52,506 nucleotides of DNA from Nitrososphaerales archaeon (lineage in GTDB: Archaea > Thermoproteota > Nitrososphaeria > Nitrososphaerales > CADDZS01): positions 1 through 52,506 of the forward strand of contig JASHOD010000145.1 in NCBI GenBank assembly GCA_030041295.1, in the 5' to 3' direction. This document shows, piece by piece, positions 45,301 to 52,147 of this stretch (the first letter of the stretch is position 1; each line of letters opens with the position of its first letter). The position numbers and the translations under genes were made by a program. The notes under the pieces are model-generated. The model worked only from the letters and a program-made list of their open reading frames with translations. It was not told the origin of the DNA and made no database searches.

Positions 45301-46996
45301 GATTCACGTCGATCATCCTGACGTTGTAGATTTCATCGATGTAAAGAGAGACCTCTCGAAGGTCACGCACGCCAACATCAGCGTCTGTCTCACTGACAAA
45401 TTTATGAAGGCCGTCGAGAACGACGAACCATTTGAGCTCGCTTTCAAGAATGAAAAGGCCGACTTTAGACGAGTAATTAGGGCACGGGACCTCTGGGACA
45501 AACTGGTCAGCTCGGCCCACGCTTCTGCCGAGCCGGGAATAATATTCTGGGACAACGTCAAGAACGAGTCTCCGACCGAGTACAACGGGATGGAAGTCCA
45601 CGGATTCAATCCCTGCTCGGAGCAGTGTCTGGAAGACTTTGGCTGCTGTTGTCTAGGCAACATCAATCTTTCTGCTTTTGTAGTCGATGAGTTTTCCGAC
45701 AAGGCCAGGATCGATTGGAGGAACTTGGAGAAGGCCGCCCGCTACGCGACGAGATTCTTGGACAACGTCTTGGACTACAACTCGGACAAGCATCCGCTTC
45801 CGGAGCAGACGAAGGCCTCGCTATGGTCTAGGAGAATCGGAGTCGGCTTTACAGGTCTTGCCGACATGTTGATCAAGATGAATCTGAAATACGACACACA
45901 GCAATCCGTCAGGTTCATCGACAAGACGCTTGAGAAGATAAAAAATATCGTTTACGACGAAAGTACAAACCTCGCGAAAGAAAAGGGAAAAGCCCCCGCC
46001 TTGATTCCCGAAAAGCATCTTGCAAGACCTTTTGTTTCTAGGTTAGACGCTTCGATCAAGGAGAAGATCAGGCAGAACGGGTTGCGCAATTCATGCTTAC
46101 TTACAGTTCCGCCCGTGGGTTCCGGCGCGATACTCGCCGGTACTACCTCTGGAATCGAACCCATTTTCGCACTGAGCTACGTAAGAAAGAGCAAGTCGCT
46201 TTCCGGAGGCGAGTTCAAGGTGTATCACCCGCTTGTGCAAGAGTACTTGCACAAATTCCAGTTAAAGTCCGAGAAGGAACTACCGGATACCTTCGTCACT
46301 GCGCATAGCATAAAGGCGGATTTCCGCGTCCAGATGCAGGGCACAATCCAAAAGCACATCGACTCGAGCATTTCGAGCACGGTGAACATTCCGAGAGAGA
46401 CAACGGTTGAGGAAGTCAAGAAGATCTACATCCAAGCTTGGAAGTCTGGCTGCAAGGGAATTACGGTTTACAGAGAGGGAGCTAGAGAGGGAATACTCCT
46501 AACTGAAGCAGAAGCCGCGAAGCAGAAAGGAATTGGAGCCGAAGAAAAGCCGGAAGTCTATGATAGACCCAAGACTCTCACTGGCACGACTGTGAAGATG
46601 AAACTCCCTCAAGGAAATCTCTACGTCACGGCGAATAGGAACGGAGACAATGTAATTCGCGAGACATTCGTAACACTCGGCAAGTCAGGGGGAGACGAGA
46701 AGGCCGACGCCGAAGCTTTAGGGCGTTTGATAAGTCTGTTCCTGCAACACGGCGGTAACATCCAGGATGTCATACACTCTCTCAAGGGTATCCAAGGTAG
46801 AGACGTATCGTGGGACAACGGTCAGCAGCTATTGTCAGTACCTGATGCGGTCGCAAAGGCCCTTGAGAACATCACTGGACAAACTGTGCAATTAGAGCCC
46901 GAGATGAAGCACTGCCCCGACTGCGGAGAGAGTTCAATCATTTTTGAAAATGGTTGCTATCGCTGTGTCCAGTGCGGGTATAGTAAGTGTAGTTAG
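42305..46996 (+). CDS. nrdJ: Class II (adenosylcobalamin) ribonucleotide reductase with two inteins
   Basis: 1563 aa precursor. Removing residues 126-470 and 503-950 leaves a 770-aa protein. Extein landmarks: RFIPGGRIMFGAG, then N-CYYIPIKGD containing the first redox Cys, GGGVG-TDISILRPKGAPV, the radical-site region HGFNPCSEQCLEDFGCCCLGN and VPPVGSGAILAGTTSG. The C-terminal metal-type cluster is CPDCG...CYRCVQCGYSKC. It reduces ribonucleotides to deoxyribonucleotides using B12 without oxygen or a tyrosyl radical. The gene follows the HTH/NrdD-like protein and is convergent with pyrB. Confidence 0.95.
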   Translation: METNSIDRVAEEVEDAREVASELEQIPTPIELPKDTLDYFNGDELRARVFYEKYALKNESGLVIERTPVDMWGRVAHELASVELTEEKRKEWEKKFNWLMENFRFIPGGRIMFGAGQPRRATLLNCLRGDTTVLVQKSVEVNNSVLGYNNSVVSQITTVVNSVVSVPIKEIVGHEVRVLTPSGWSTVRFQSYGRQKLYKIVLRNGDTMYATGNHEWVIRSNQKLIKKTTKELMTYRGDNGLVVYLPPRPIKDEKYYEGIVHGIVYGDGSKATAKYCKTYSVWLFGAQRELAKYLPHAHEYTGEQAVFKNAVSGSGIRSPYDLKKLPPITETSSYWYGFICGYLATDGWANPFGNQAGIDSQNRENLMVIRSQLPRIGLMGHKIALIRKENPYNGLSAPLYRLCFWKASLSEDLFLRSDHLAKYQKSSVMSKRWTIGIDTIAETDLEEEVYCCEEPLTHTFTLGNGVLTGNCYYIPIKGDSLEDIFDFCKEAGRTYSYGGGVGCIEKDALVITQKGIKKIQDVKETEKVLSFDNTLEQFDWKRVLKSHKFEVAKDDSFLLGMENGSYMITSYWHPTLVYDNGAFLYKRADEVREDDLVLSPNMEKDAWFEYECSDPQLGWLLGAYLGDGSAYSSGKKTYCKDYGGLGKERESFRLKFANDDQDVCTTFASSLNVLYGGRTNARPLVRQNVIGKKELYQVSTNGYYVQQLLANSDWQVGRKALNLRVPSLIWSSSRETVFAFLAGLIDTDGHVVTSKQRISYSTISKQMIEDLQSLLSLFGARSYYRIRKRRMSTSGVRGRHDTYELIFSDIDLVKEISRYVTSADKKRKMMSFTKQYNKKKPAWLTTDFVEYFLGLAQNRKIWSPTIRSQIRSGKRSLERDLFIDGMKKLVSLTQGKDKVLAQYYLRLIPKLHRVSLVQKGGGRTTEFYDLTVEDNNNYVAGFGGFYVVHNTDISILRPKGAPVNNSAVVSTGSVSFMELFSVTTGTIGQAGRRGALMITIHVDHPDVVDFIDVKRDLSKVTHANISVCLTDKFMKAVENDEPFELAFKNEKADFRRVIRARDLWDKLVSSAHASAEPGIIFWDNVKNESPTEYNGMEVHGFNPCSEQCLEDFGCCCLGNINLSAFVVDEFSDKARIDWRNLEKAARYATRFLDNVLDYNSDKHPLPEQTKASLWSRRIGVGFTGLADMLIKMNLKYDTQQSVRFIDKTLEKIKNIVYDESTNLAKEKGKAPALIPEKHLARPFVSRLDASIKEKIRQNGLRNSCLLTVPPVGSGAILAGTTSGIEPIFALSYVRKSKSLSGGEFKVYHPLVQEYLHKFQLKSEKELPDTFVTAHSIKADFRVQMQGTIQKHIDSSISSTVNIPRETTVEEVKKIYIQAWKSGCKGITVYREGAREGILLTEAEAAKQKGIGAEEKPEVYDRPKTLTGTTVKMKLPQGNLYVTANRNGDNVIRETFVTLGKSGGDEKADAEALGRLISLFLQHGGNIQDVIHSLKGIQGRDVSWDNGQQLLSVPDAVAKALENITGQTVQLEPEMKHCPDCGESSIIFENGCYRCVQCGYSKCS
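42680..43714 (+). other. Intein 1 in NrdJ (345 aa, LAGLIDADG-type)
   Basis: It starts at Cys126 (CLRGDTTVLVQ), block B is YATGNHEWVI, and the DOD endonuclease motifs are HGIVYGDGS and FICGYLATDGWA. It ends THTFTLGNGVLTGN before Cys+1 (NCYYIP). The penultimate residue is Gly rather than the usual His. The insertion site is immediately before the reductase's active-site Cys. Confidence 0.9.
43811..45154 (+). other. Intein 2 in NrdJ (448 aa, LAGLIDADG-type)
   Basis: It starts at Cys503 (CIEKDALVITQKG), block B is MITSYWHPTLV, and the endonuclease motifs are LGWLLGAYLGDGSAY and FLAGLIDTDGHV. The C-terminal blocks are FYDLTVEDNNNYVAG and FYVVHN, with a normal His-Asn end and Thr+1 (TDISILRPKG). 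It splits the conserved GGGVG-T motif of the reductase. Confidence 0.92.
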
Positions 46997-47026
46997 AGGA
47001 AGCAAATTTGCGCTTCTGCGAAGGGG

Positions 47027-47968
47027 CTAAGGATTCAAAATCAGCGACAGCAGCGCGGCTCTCACTGTCCTGCCGTACTGCATCTGTTTGAAGTACCTAG
47101 CTTGTGGCATGTTATCAAAGGCCGGGCGTATCTCGTCCACCCTTGGCAATGGATGCATGACGATTGCGTCCCTCTTCATAATTTTCGAGTCCTCTGCGTC
47201 GATGTAATAGGACCCTCTCACCTTCTCAAATTCCTGCTCGTCGGGGAACCTCTCCTTTTGTATGCGAGTCATGTAAATAACGTCCAGTTCGGGCAAAAGC
47301 GGCTTCAGCTCCTCGTGCTCTTTTATCTCAATCGTGTTGTTTGATCCCCTGATCTTTTCTAGGCCTAACGTTGCTTCCTTTCTAACTTTGAGAGTTGGAG
47401 GAGAAACCAGATCCACATTGACGTCAAACTTTGAAAGGCCGTAAATTAGTGAGTAAACAGTCCTTCCGTACTTCAAATCCCCAACTATTCCGATCCGCAG
47501 CCCGTCGATTCTCCCCTTCTCCTTTTGAATCGTGTATAGATCGAGCATTCCCTGCGTCGGATGCTCCTCGGTCCCGGCGCCTCCGCTTATGACAGGCTTT
47601 GAAGAAACGTCAGACGCGAATCTCGCCGACCCCTCCATTGGGTGACGCATAGCTATGATGTCCGTGTTTGCTTCGACTACCCTGACCGTGTCGGCGAAGG
47701 ACTCCCCCTTTTCTAGTGAAGTGGTCTTTGTTTCGCTAAACCCGATGGAAGTTCCTCCGATTGAGGCCATAGCAGATTCAAAACTGAGCCTAGTCCTCGT
47801 ACTCGGTTCAAAGAACATAATCCCCTGGATCCTTCCCTCCCCAAGAGACACCCTGTCCTTGAATTTCATCTCTGAGATCTTGTCGGAAGTCAAAAACAAA
47901 AGCTCGAGTTCCTCGCGGGAAAAATCCTTCATCGACAAGACGTCGTGCTTGAAGAAGGGGTTTGGCAA
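47027..47968 (-). CDS. pyrB: Aspartate carbamoyltransferase catalytic subunit
   Basis: 313 aa. Carbamoyl-phosphate site FEPSTRTRLSFESAM, SLEKGESFADT loop, GTEEHPTQGMLDLYTI, TRIQKERFP and MHPLPRVDEI are all present. It forms carbamoyl-aspartate in pyrimidine synthesis. The start is TTG 47968. The regulatory subunit gene pyrI, usually adjacent in archaea, is not next to it: neither 47969-48392 nor the nrdJ side contains it, so it must lie elsewhere or be absent. Confidence 0.95.
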   Translation of the reverse strand: MPNPFFKHDVLSMKDFSREELELLFLTSDKISEMKFKDRVSLGEGRIQGIMFFEPSTRTRLSFESAMASIGGTSIGFSETKTTSLEKGESFADTVRVVEANTDIIAMRHPMEGSARFASDVSSKPVISGGAGTEEHPTQGMLDLYTIQKEKGRIDGLRIGIVGDLKYGRTVYSLIYGLSKFDVNVDLVSPPTLKVRKEATLGLEKIRGSNNTIEIKEHEELKPLLPELDVIYMTRIQKERFPDEQEFEKVRGSYYIDAEDSKIMKRDAIVMHPLPRVDEIRPAFDNMPQARYFKQMQYGRTVRAALLSLILNP

Positions 47969-48392
47969 TTTTCTCTATTCTCAAAGAGAGTACTTTCAAG
48001 TTCGATATTAAAGGAAATTGAGAGACTCTTGGATGATATTTCGTGAGAGGCAACCTAAAATCATGTCAGCTAAGGGGGAAGGAAAGGTTGCAGTACAATG
48101 TCACTTCTCCTCCTTGAGGTGAACTATGGGGAACACTAGGTTAAAATTTAGGAATAGTATTATCGAGATTTCGAACGTCATTAAGGCAGTATTTCTGAAG
48201 TAAATGTTGGAAACCTGGATGATTTGACTCAGCAACCTGTTATTTCGCTATGAGAAAGTTAGAGCAGCGCGAATTGATCTTTCATGTAGGTAAACCTACG
48301 TTCAACCGATATTCTCAGTTTTGATAATCGTCTCTCCCTTTTTTAAAGGAGAACTTGTAATTCAGCTATTCAAAGGTGGAAAGTACTACTAG
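47969..48392. other. Intergenic stretch
   Basis: About 420 bases with no gene or RNA that I can support. TTTTTTAAAG near 48340 could be the promoter of the small zinc protein. Confidence 0.3.
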
Positions 48393-48533
48393 ATGGCATA
48401 CAGCATAATGGATTATGGCTTTTGTGAAAAATGCGGCGACGACAACAATGTTTACTATTGCAAGGTTCACAGAGTTTTTATCTGCTTCAAGTGCGATATG
48501 GAGCTGCATAAAGAAACATCGACAGAGCAGTAA
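48393..48533 (+). CDS. Small zinc-binding protein
   Basis: 46 aa from ATG 48393 (or ATG 48408). Metal ligands are regularly spaced: CEKCGDDNN, CKVHRVFICFKCDMELH. The Cys/His pattern, ending in His, resembles a B-box or treble-clef-like finger binding one or two zinc ions. No family is recognised. It is isolated, with over 200 bases on each side. Confidence 0.55.
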   Translation: MAYSIMDYGFCEKCGDDNNVYYCKVHRVFICFKCDMELHKETSTEQ

Positions 48534-48751
48534 GCAGACTACCTCCCGCCAATGTAATCCTTTTCCGATAAGATAATTTTAACAATTCGTAATGATAAAG
48601 TAAGAACGAAAGACTGTTATCCTAAATTCGTAAAACCTGCCCTAAGCATCTTGGACGATCTATGTGTAGTTTGTCAATTCGCGATGCCGTTGGTCTGAGT
48701 AAAATTTCTTTTAGGGCTTTGATCCGCTATCTGTAGAAACTGTCCGCTGCT

Positions 48752-48773
48752 AGACCAGCTCGACTAGCGCGCC
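48752..48773 (-). other. tRNA 5'-half-like sequence overlapping the TFE stop
   Basis: On the minus strand, from inside the last TFE codons, the sequence reads GGCGCGCTAGTCGAGCTGGT then CTAG. This resembles the 5' acceptor and D-arm of the tRNA-Val(CAC) in this window (GGGCGTGTGGTCCAGCTGGT). No T-arm or 3' acceptor follows within the next 200 bases, so this is a fragment or coincidence. The centre is an imperfect palindrome flanked by CTAG. Confidence 0.3.
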
Positions 48774-49288
48774 AAATTAGAAGCAGCCGATTCTTCCTGC
48801 ATCTGAGAGATCTTCCATTCGAGCGCATGCTTGAACTCCGTGTTGTCGATCAGAGTCAAGTTCTTGCCGCAGGTCGGGCACTTGAAAAAGACCTCCATTG
48901 CTTCTTCGAATGTTAGTTTCTTGCAAGTCGGAGTATCGCAATTGTAGAACTGGTGCTCTTCCTCGTAGATGAGACGCTGCCTTAACCTTTCGAGTGCTTT
49001 CTTTTTCTGGTTGTCTATGAAACCATCCACCTGATCCCTCTGCGCCTTCCACCTATAGACGAACCACCCGCGCTTTAGGTCCCTTACTCTGATCCCCGTA
49101 ATCAAGGAACGACCGAAGAGATCGTAAAGGGCCTTCCTCACAGTGTTTATCTTTAGCCCGGTGGCGCTCGCTATTTCTTCGTCAGTCGCGTTCTCGTTGT
49201 TCAGCAATGCTCGCGCAACCTTGACATAGTCTTCTCCGCCGAGAAGGCTCGCAATCTTAACAAAAGAGTCTTCATATTCTATTCTCAA
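48764..49288 (-). CDS. tfe: Transcription initiation factor E alpha subunit
   Basis: 174 aa. An N-terminal winged helix (about 10-85; LNNENATDEEIASATGLKIN, TVRKALYDLFGRSLI), a basic/coiled segment (about 90-120) and a C-terminal zinc ribbon (CDTPTCKKLT ... CPTCGKNL). TFE stabilises the open promoter complex with TBP, TFB and RNA polymerase. The start is TTG 49288. The last codons overlap the tRNA-like sequence noted above. Confidence 0.94.
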   Translation of the reverse strand: MRIEYEDSFVKIASLLGGEDYVKVARALLNNENATDEEIASATGLKINTVRKALYDLFGRSLITGIRVRDLKRGWFVYRWKAQRDQVDGFIDNQKKKALERLRQRLIYEEEHQFYNCDTPTCKKLTFEEAMEVFFKCPTCGKNLTLIDNTEFKHALEWKISQMQEESAASNLAR

Positions 49289-49423
49289 ACTAAATTATCG
49301 ACTTCCTTCTTTTTTCCAAACTGAAACTGTTAGAAATGCCACCGATAACACAAGAGAATATAGCTTTCGCAACTAATAAGCATCGCTCATCCGTAGCGCA
49401 AAAAAAGAATCTCGAGAGTAGCT

Positions 49424-49582
49424 ATGACCAAAAAGCAGGTGCCTCAATTCAAGATCGAACGGCGAATGATTTTCGGCCATATTCTCGCTGACTATAATGA
49501 GCCTAGCGAACAGTCAGAAATTCTGGATCCAAATCCAATTCCGCATGTATACGCTGTTGCCGAACGGGTTAGGCAATATTAA
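49424..49582 (+). CDS. Small hypothetical protein
   Basis: 52 aa from ATG 49424: MTKKQVPQFKIERRMIFGHI, then a Glu/Pro-rich middle and a final helix (IPHVYAVAERVRQY). Soluble, no known family. It overlaps the end of the convergent trm56 by 4 bases. The upstream 135 bases contain A/T-rich sequence but no clear promoter. Confidence 0.45.
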   Translation: MTKKQVPQFKIERRMIFGHILADYNEPSEQSEILDPNPIPHVYAVAERVRQY

Positions 49583-50304
49583 CCACCTACCGAACTCCAA
49601 AAATTCGCGAGGGAAAAAGCATCCTCGTTCTTCTTCGTTCTGGGTGTCTTTTCATTGATGTTGTTCAAGCGCTCGTACATGAGTTTCCTCCGTTCGTATA
49701 CATTCAATGACTTCTTGGGCAACAAGTCGTGAGATTGAAGCTCTTTCCCCTCGTAAATCCTGTCGAGAAAGAGCGCAAGGGCCGCGACCTCGCTGTGTGG
49801 CTGGCTTCCGACAGCGACGTTGTAGTCCACCATGGAATAAACTTCCTTGGGCACCTTCTCTGCTCCAATGATCAGAAGGATTTCCTTTGCCTTCATTTTC
49901 TTCAGTCTTTGCTTGATCTTTGGTATAGCTCGATCGATCGGTTCGCCGTACATCGTGAGGTGAACCTTCAATCCTTTCCAGTCTCTTATTGCTTCGCGCC
50001 AGCTATTCGAATGACTGATCTGAAAGTCTCCGCCCCAACGCTCGTTGACCCGACGAACCGAGTCAATTGTATCGTCTTCCTCAGCACCGCACATGATTAT
50101 AGCTCTAGCTCCCAAGGCCCTGGAGACAAGAGCTGCATGAGTGCTCATGCGAGTGTCCCTTACTAGACGATGACCGAGACGCAGAACTGTTACTTGGATG
50201 ACTTCTCTTTTTTGGTTGTAATGACTGGTTTTGCTTCTAGCAGCCCTAGCGTTCGACATCTCAATAGTCTCTAGGTATTCGCTGTAAGTTTTGACGCGAT
50301 GCAT
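49579..50304 (-). CDS. trm56: tRNA (cytidine-56) 2'-O-methyltransferase
   Basis: 241 aa. The Trm56 core begins VTVLRLGHRLVRDTRMSTHA (about 37-56), then SRALGARAIIMCGAEEDDTI, LTMYGEPIDRAIP and the SPOUT knot residues LLIIGAEKVPKEVYSMVDYN and VGSQPHSEVAALALFLDR. It methylates C56 in the T-loop of tRNA, an archaea-specific modification. About 35 residues precede the core; a start at codon 16 or later is possible. It follows MBF1 by 9 bases. Confidence 0.9.
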   Translation of the reverse strand: MHRVKTYSEYLETIEMSNARAARSKTSHYNQKREVIQVTVLRLGHRLVRDTRMSTHAALVSRALGARAIIMCGAEEDDTIDSVRRVNERWGGDFQISHSNSWREAIRDWKGLKVHLTMYGEPIDRAIPKIKQRLKKMKAKEILLIIGAEKVPKEVYSMVDYNVAVGSQPHSEVAALALFLDRIYEGKELQSHDLLPKKSLNVYERRKLMYERLNNINEKTPRTKKNEDAFSLANFWSSVGG

Positions 50305-50313
50305 TACGGGGGT

Positions 50314-50820
50314 TTAGCTTTGACCCTCGATTTCCTCTGTTGGAACGAAGAGCTGAATCTTGAGAAAATGCTCTAATTTTCTTGCCAGTACGTCGCTGGG
50401 CTTCATGCTTCCATTTTCCAGATGATGGATCACTGAAGGCTTTTCGTTGATCTTCATACCGAGCTCTTCTTGCGAAAGGCCATGCATCTCTCTCGCTTCC
50501 TTAATTACCTTAGCATAGTCTGTAGTCAGTTCCACTTGCTGCTCCTCGAAAGTTGCGGAGGGAGGATTGCTGCCCGGCCTTGCAGACGGCCGTGATGTCC
50601 CCGTGGTTGTCGATGGTGCAGAGGGCGTCCGACCCGATGCCCCGACCCTTTGTTGGAAGCCACCAGACCTCGAGAACTGACTGCGATTAGGTCTTCCCGG
50701 AAGGCGCGCTGGAGTCCCCAAATGCGCGCAGCTATTGCATACCCTGAAAATTCCACCGTCGATGTTCACTGCCTGCGGCTCACCTCTTATGCCACTGCCG
50801 CATAATTCGCAATTCTGCAT
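50314..50820 (-). CDS. mbf1: Multiprotein bridging factor 1 (MBF1)
   Basis: 168 aa. An N-terminal zinc ribbon (CELCGSGIRG ... CNSCAHLG), a Gly/Ser/Pro/Arg-rich linker (about 38-98) and a C-terminal XRE-type helix-turn-helix (EAREMHGLSQEELGMKINEK and SVIHHLENG). Archaeal MBF1 is tied to transcription and translation; it may bind the ribosome. It is the first gene of the mbf1-trm56 pair, divergent from the PUA gene. Confidence 0.93.
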   Translation of the reverse strand: MQNCELCGSGIRGEPQAVNIDGGIFRVCNSCAHLGTPARLPGRPNRSQFSRSGGFQQRVGASGRTPSAPSTTTGTSRPSARPGSNPPSATFEEQQVELTTDYAKVIKEAREMHGLSQEELGMKINEKPSVIHHLENGSMKPSDVLARKLEHFLKIQLFVPTEEIEGQS

Positions 50821-50912
50821 GATTTTTCCGCTCTAGTATAACATCTGGAAACCCATCCATTTATTTCCTTTGGCATTGCCTCAATGACACTAGTATTCGT
50901 GTTCATTTCGCA

Positions 50913-51512
50913 ATGCGGAGGTTATTGCCAGAAAGCATGAGAGACCAACAAGGCGGCAATTCGACCGTGAGTCAAGGAAGAAGCAGCTACAACAAGAAGA
51001 AGGACGAGTTCTCAAAGCTAAAACTAGCATTGAGCTTGCAATACATATTCAGTCCAAGCGCTGGAAAGAAGATTGATTTTGAGAAATTAGAGTATCAATA
51101 CTCCAAAAAGACTGGGCGTTTGAAGTACGTATTGGATCTAGATACTAAAGGTGTTCTTTTTTCCTTCCGGGCGAACGGGAGTATTGCGCCTACAGTCGCC
51201 GGGGCATTGTATCTCCTAGGAAGGAAGGAGTTGCCAAAAATAGGGGAGAAGAAGAGACCGCGATATGTGGTGACCGTTCTCGACGGTGTCAGCGACCTCA
51301 TTGCTCAAGGTAAGACTGTCTTTTGCAAGCATGTTGTATCTGCCGACAAGAGCTTACGAGGTAACGAAGATGTTGTGATAATGAACGAAAGTGGGAAGCT
51401 TCTTGGCGTCGGAAGGTCGGTGCTTGCCGGTCCAATCATGAAACAATTTAAGAGAGGTGTGGCAGTCAAAGTAAGAGAGGGCGTCAACAGTCGCAATGGC
51501 ACCATCGTTTGA
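50913..51512 (+). CDS. PUA-domain protein, upstream of NAC
   Basis: 199 aa. N-terminal extension (about 1-45, Ser/Lys-rich), then a region resembling the pre-PUA part (LSLQYIFSPSAGKKIDFEKL, KYVLDLDTKGVLFSFRANG). A C-terminal PUA domain follows (about 117-190; YVVTVLDGVSDLIAQGKTVF, ESGKLLGVGRSVLAG). Related to the PUA part of archaeosine transglycosylases. It overlaps the NAC start by 17 bases, so the two are coupled, suggesting a ribosome-linked role. Confidence 0.82.
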   Translation: MRRLLPESMRDQQGGNSTVSQGRSSYNKKKDEFSKLKLALSLQYIFSPSAGKKIDFEKLEYQYSKKTGRLKYVLDLDTKGVLFSFRANGSIAPTVAGALYLLGRKELPKIGEKKRPRYVVTVLDGVSDLIAQGKTVFCKHVVSADKSLRGNEDVVIMNESGKLLGVGRSVLAGPIMKQFKRGVAVKVREGVNSRNGTIV

Positions 51513-51846
51513 CAATAGGCAAGCAAGACGCATGATGGATCGCATGGGCATATCCATGGATCAGTTCGATAACGTGGAGGAGGTCATCATACGAATGCCC
51601 GATAAGGATGTCGTCATCAAGGGGGCGGAGGTTGCAGAGATTAGGACGAAGGCGACTTCTGGGACTAGGATGTTCCAGGTCACCGGCGATGATATAGAAG
51701 AGCGGATGCGCGAGAAACCCAAGTACACAAAGGAGGATATCCTTCTCGTAGCTCAGCAAGCAAATGTAAGCGAAGCAAAGGCCGAGCAGGCGTTGAAAGA
51801 TACTAATGGAGATCTGGCTCAGGCGATTCTCCGGCTGAGTTCTTAG
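51496..51846 (+). CDS. nac: Nascent polypeptide-associated complex protein (NAC)
   Basis: 116 aa. The NAC domain (about 22-70; VEEVIIRMPDKDVVIKGAEV, GTRMFQVTGDDIEE) is followed by a C-terminal UBA domain (about 78-115; TKEDILLVAQQANVSEAKAE, DTNGDLAQAILRL). It binds nascent chains at the ribosome exit. Archaea have a homodimeric form, as here. Coupled to the preceding PUA gene. Confidence 0.95.
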   Translation: MAPSFDNRQARRMMDRMGISMDQFDNVEEVIIRMPDKDVVIKGAEVAEIRTKATSGTRMFQVTGDDIEERMREKPKYTKEDILLVAQQANVSEAKAEQALKDTNGDLAQAILRLSS

Positions 51847-51921
51847 CTTTGCAATTGTGGCTCCTCTTCTAAAAATGTACATATATCGTGTCGGACAGCT
51901 CTGAAATCTACTTAAGAAAAT

Positions 51922-52088
51922 GCGGTTGTCGTCCAGTCGTCTCTCCAATTCCTTTTACAAAGAAAGGAAGAAGGGATGGGATAGCCTGGTCTAGGACGTC
52001 AGCCCTCCAAGCTCTCGTCGACAAGAAAAGAAGATTGTCAAGGAAGCGAGTAGAGCTGAGAACCCGGGTTCAAATCCCGGCGACCGCA
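51922..52088 (+). tRNA. tRNA-Gly(UCC) with two introns (D-arm and 37/38)
   Basis: The acceptor GCGGTTG (51922-51928) pairs with CGACCGC (52081-52087) plus A. The D-stem GTCC (51931-51934) pairs with GGAC after an insert of about 48 nt (51935-51982, cut point uncertain by 2 nt), restoring AGCCTGGTCTA. The anticodon TCC is at 52006-52008; the stem TCAGC/GCTGA closes after removing 52010-52053 (44 nt, canonical 37/38). The T-arm CCCGG-GTTCAAAT-CCCGG is normal. The residue at position 33 is C instead of the near-universal U. Confidence 0.85.
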
Positions 52089-52115
52089 TCCTTGTACGAG
52101 TCTGCAATTAGAACG

Positions 52116-52124
52116 TTTATAAAA
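52116..52124 (+). promoter_or_regulatory. TATA box of the integrase gene
   Basis: TTTATAAAA, a strong archaeal TATA box, 24 bases before TTG 52148, fitting a leaderless transcript. It lies 28 bases downstream of the tRNA-Gly gene. Confidence 0.6.
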
Positions 52125-52147
52125 GTTGGACGCGTATTTTCTCCGCC

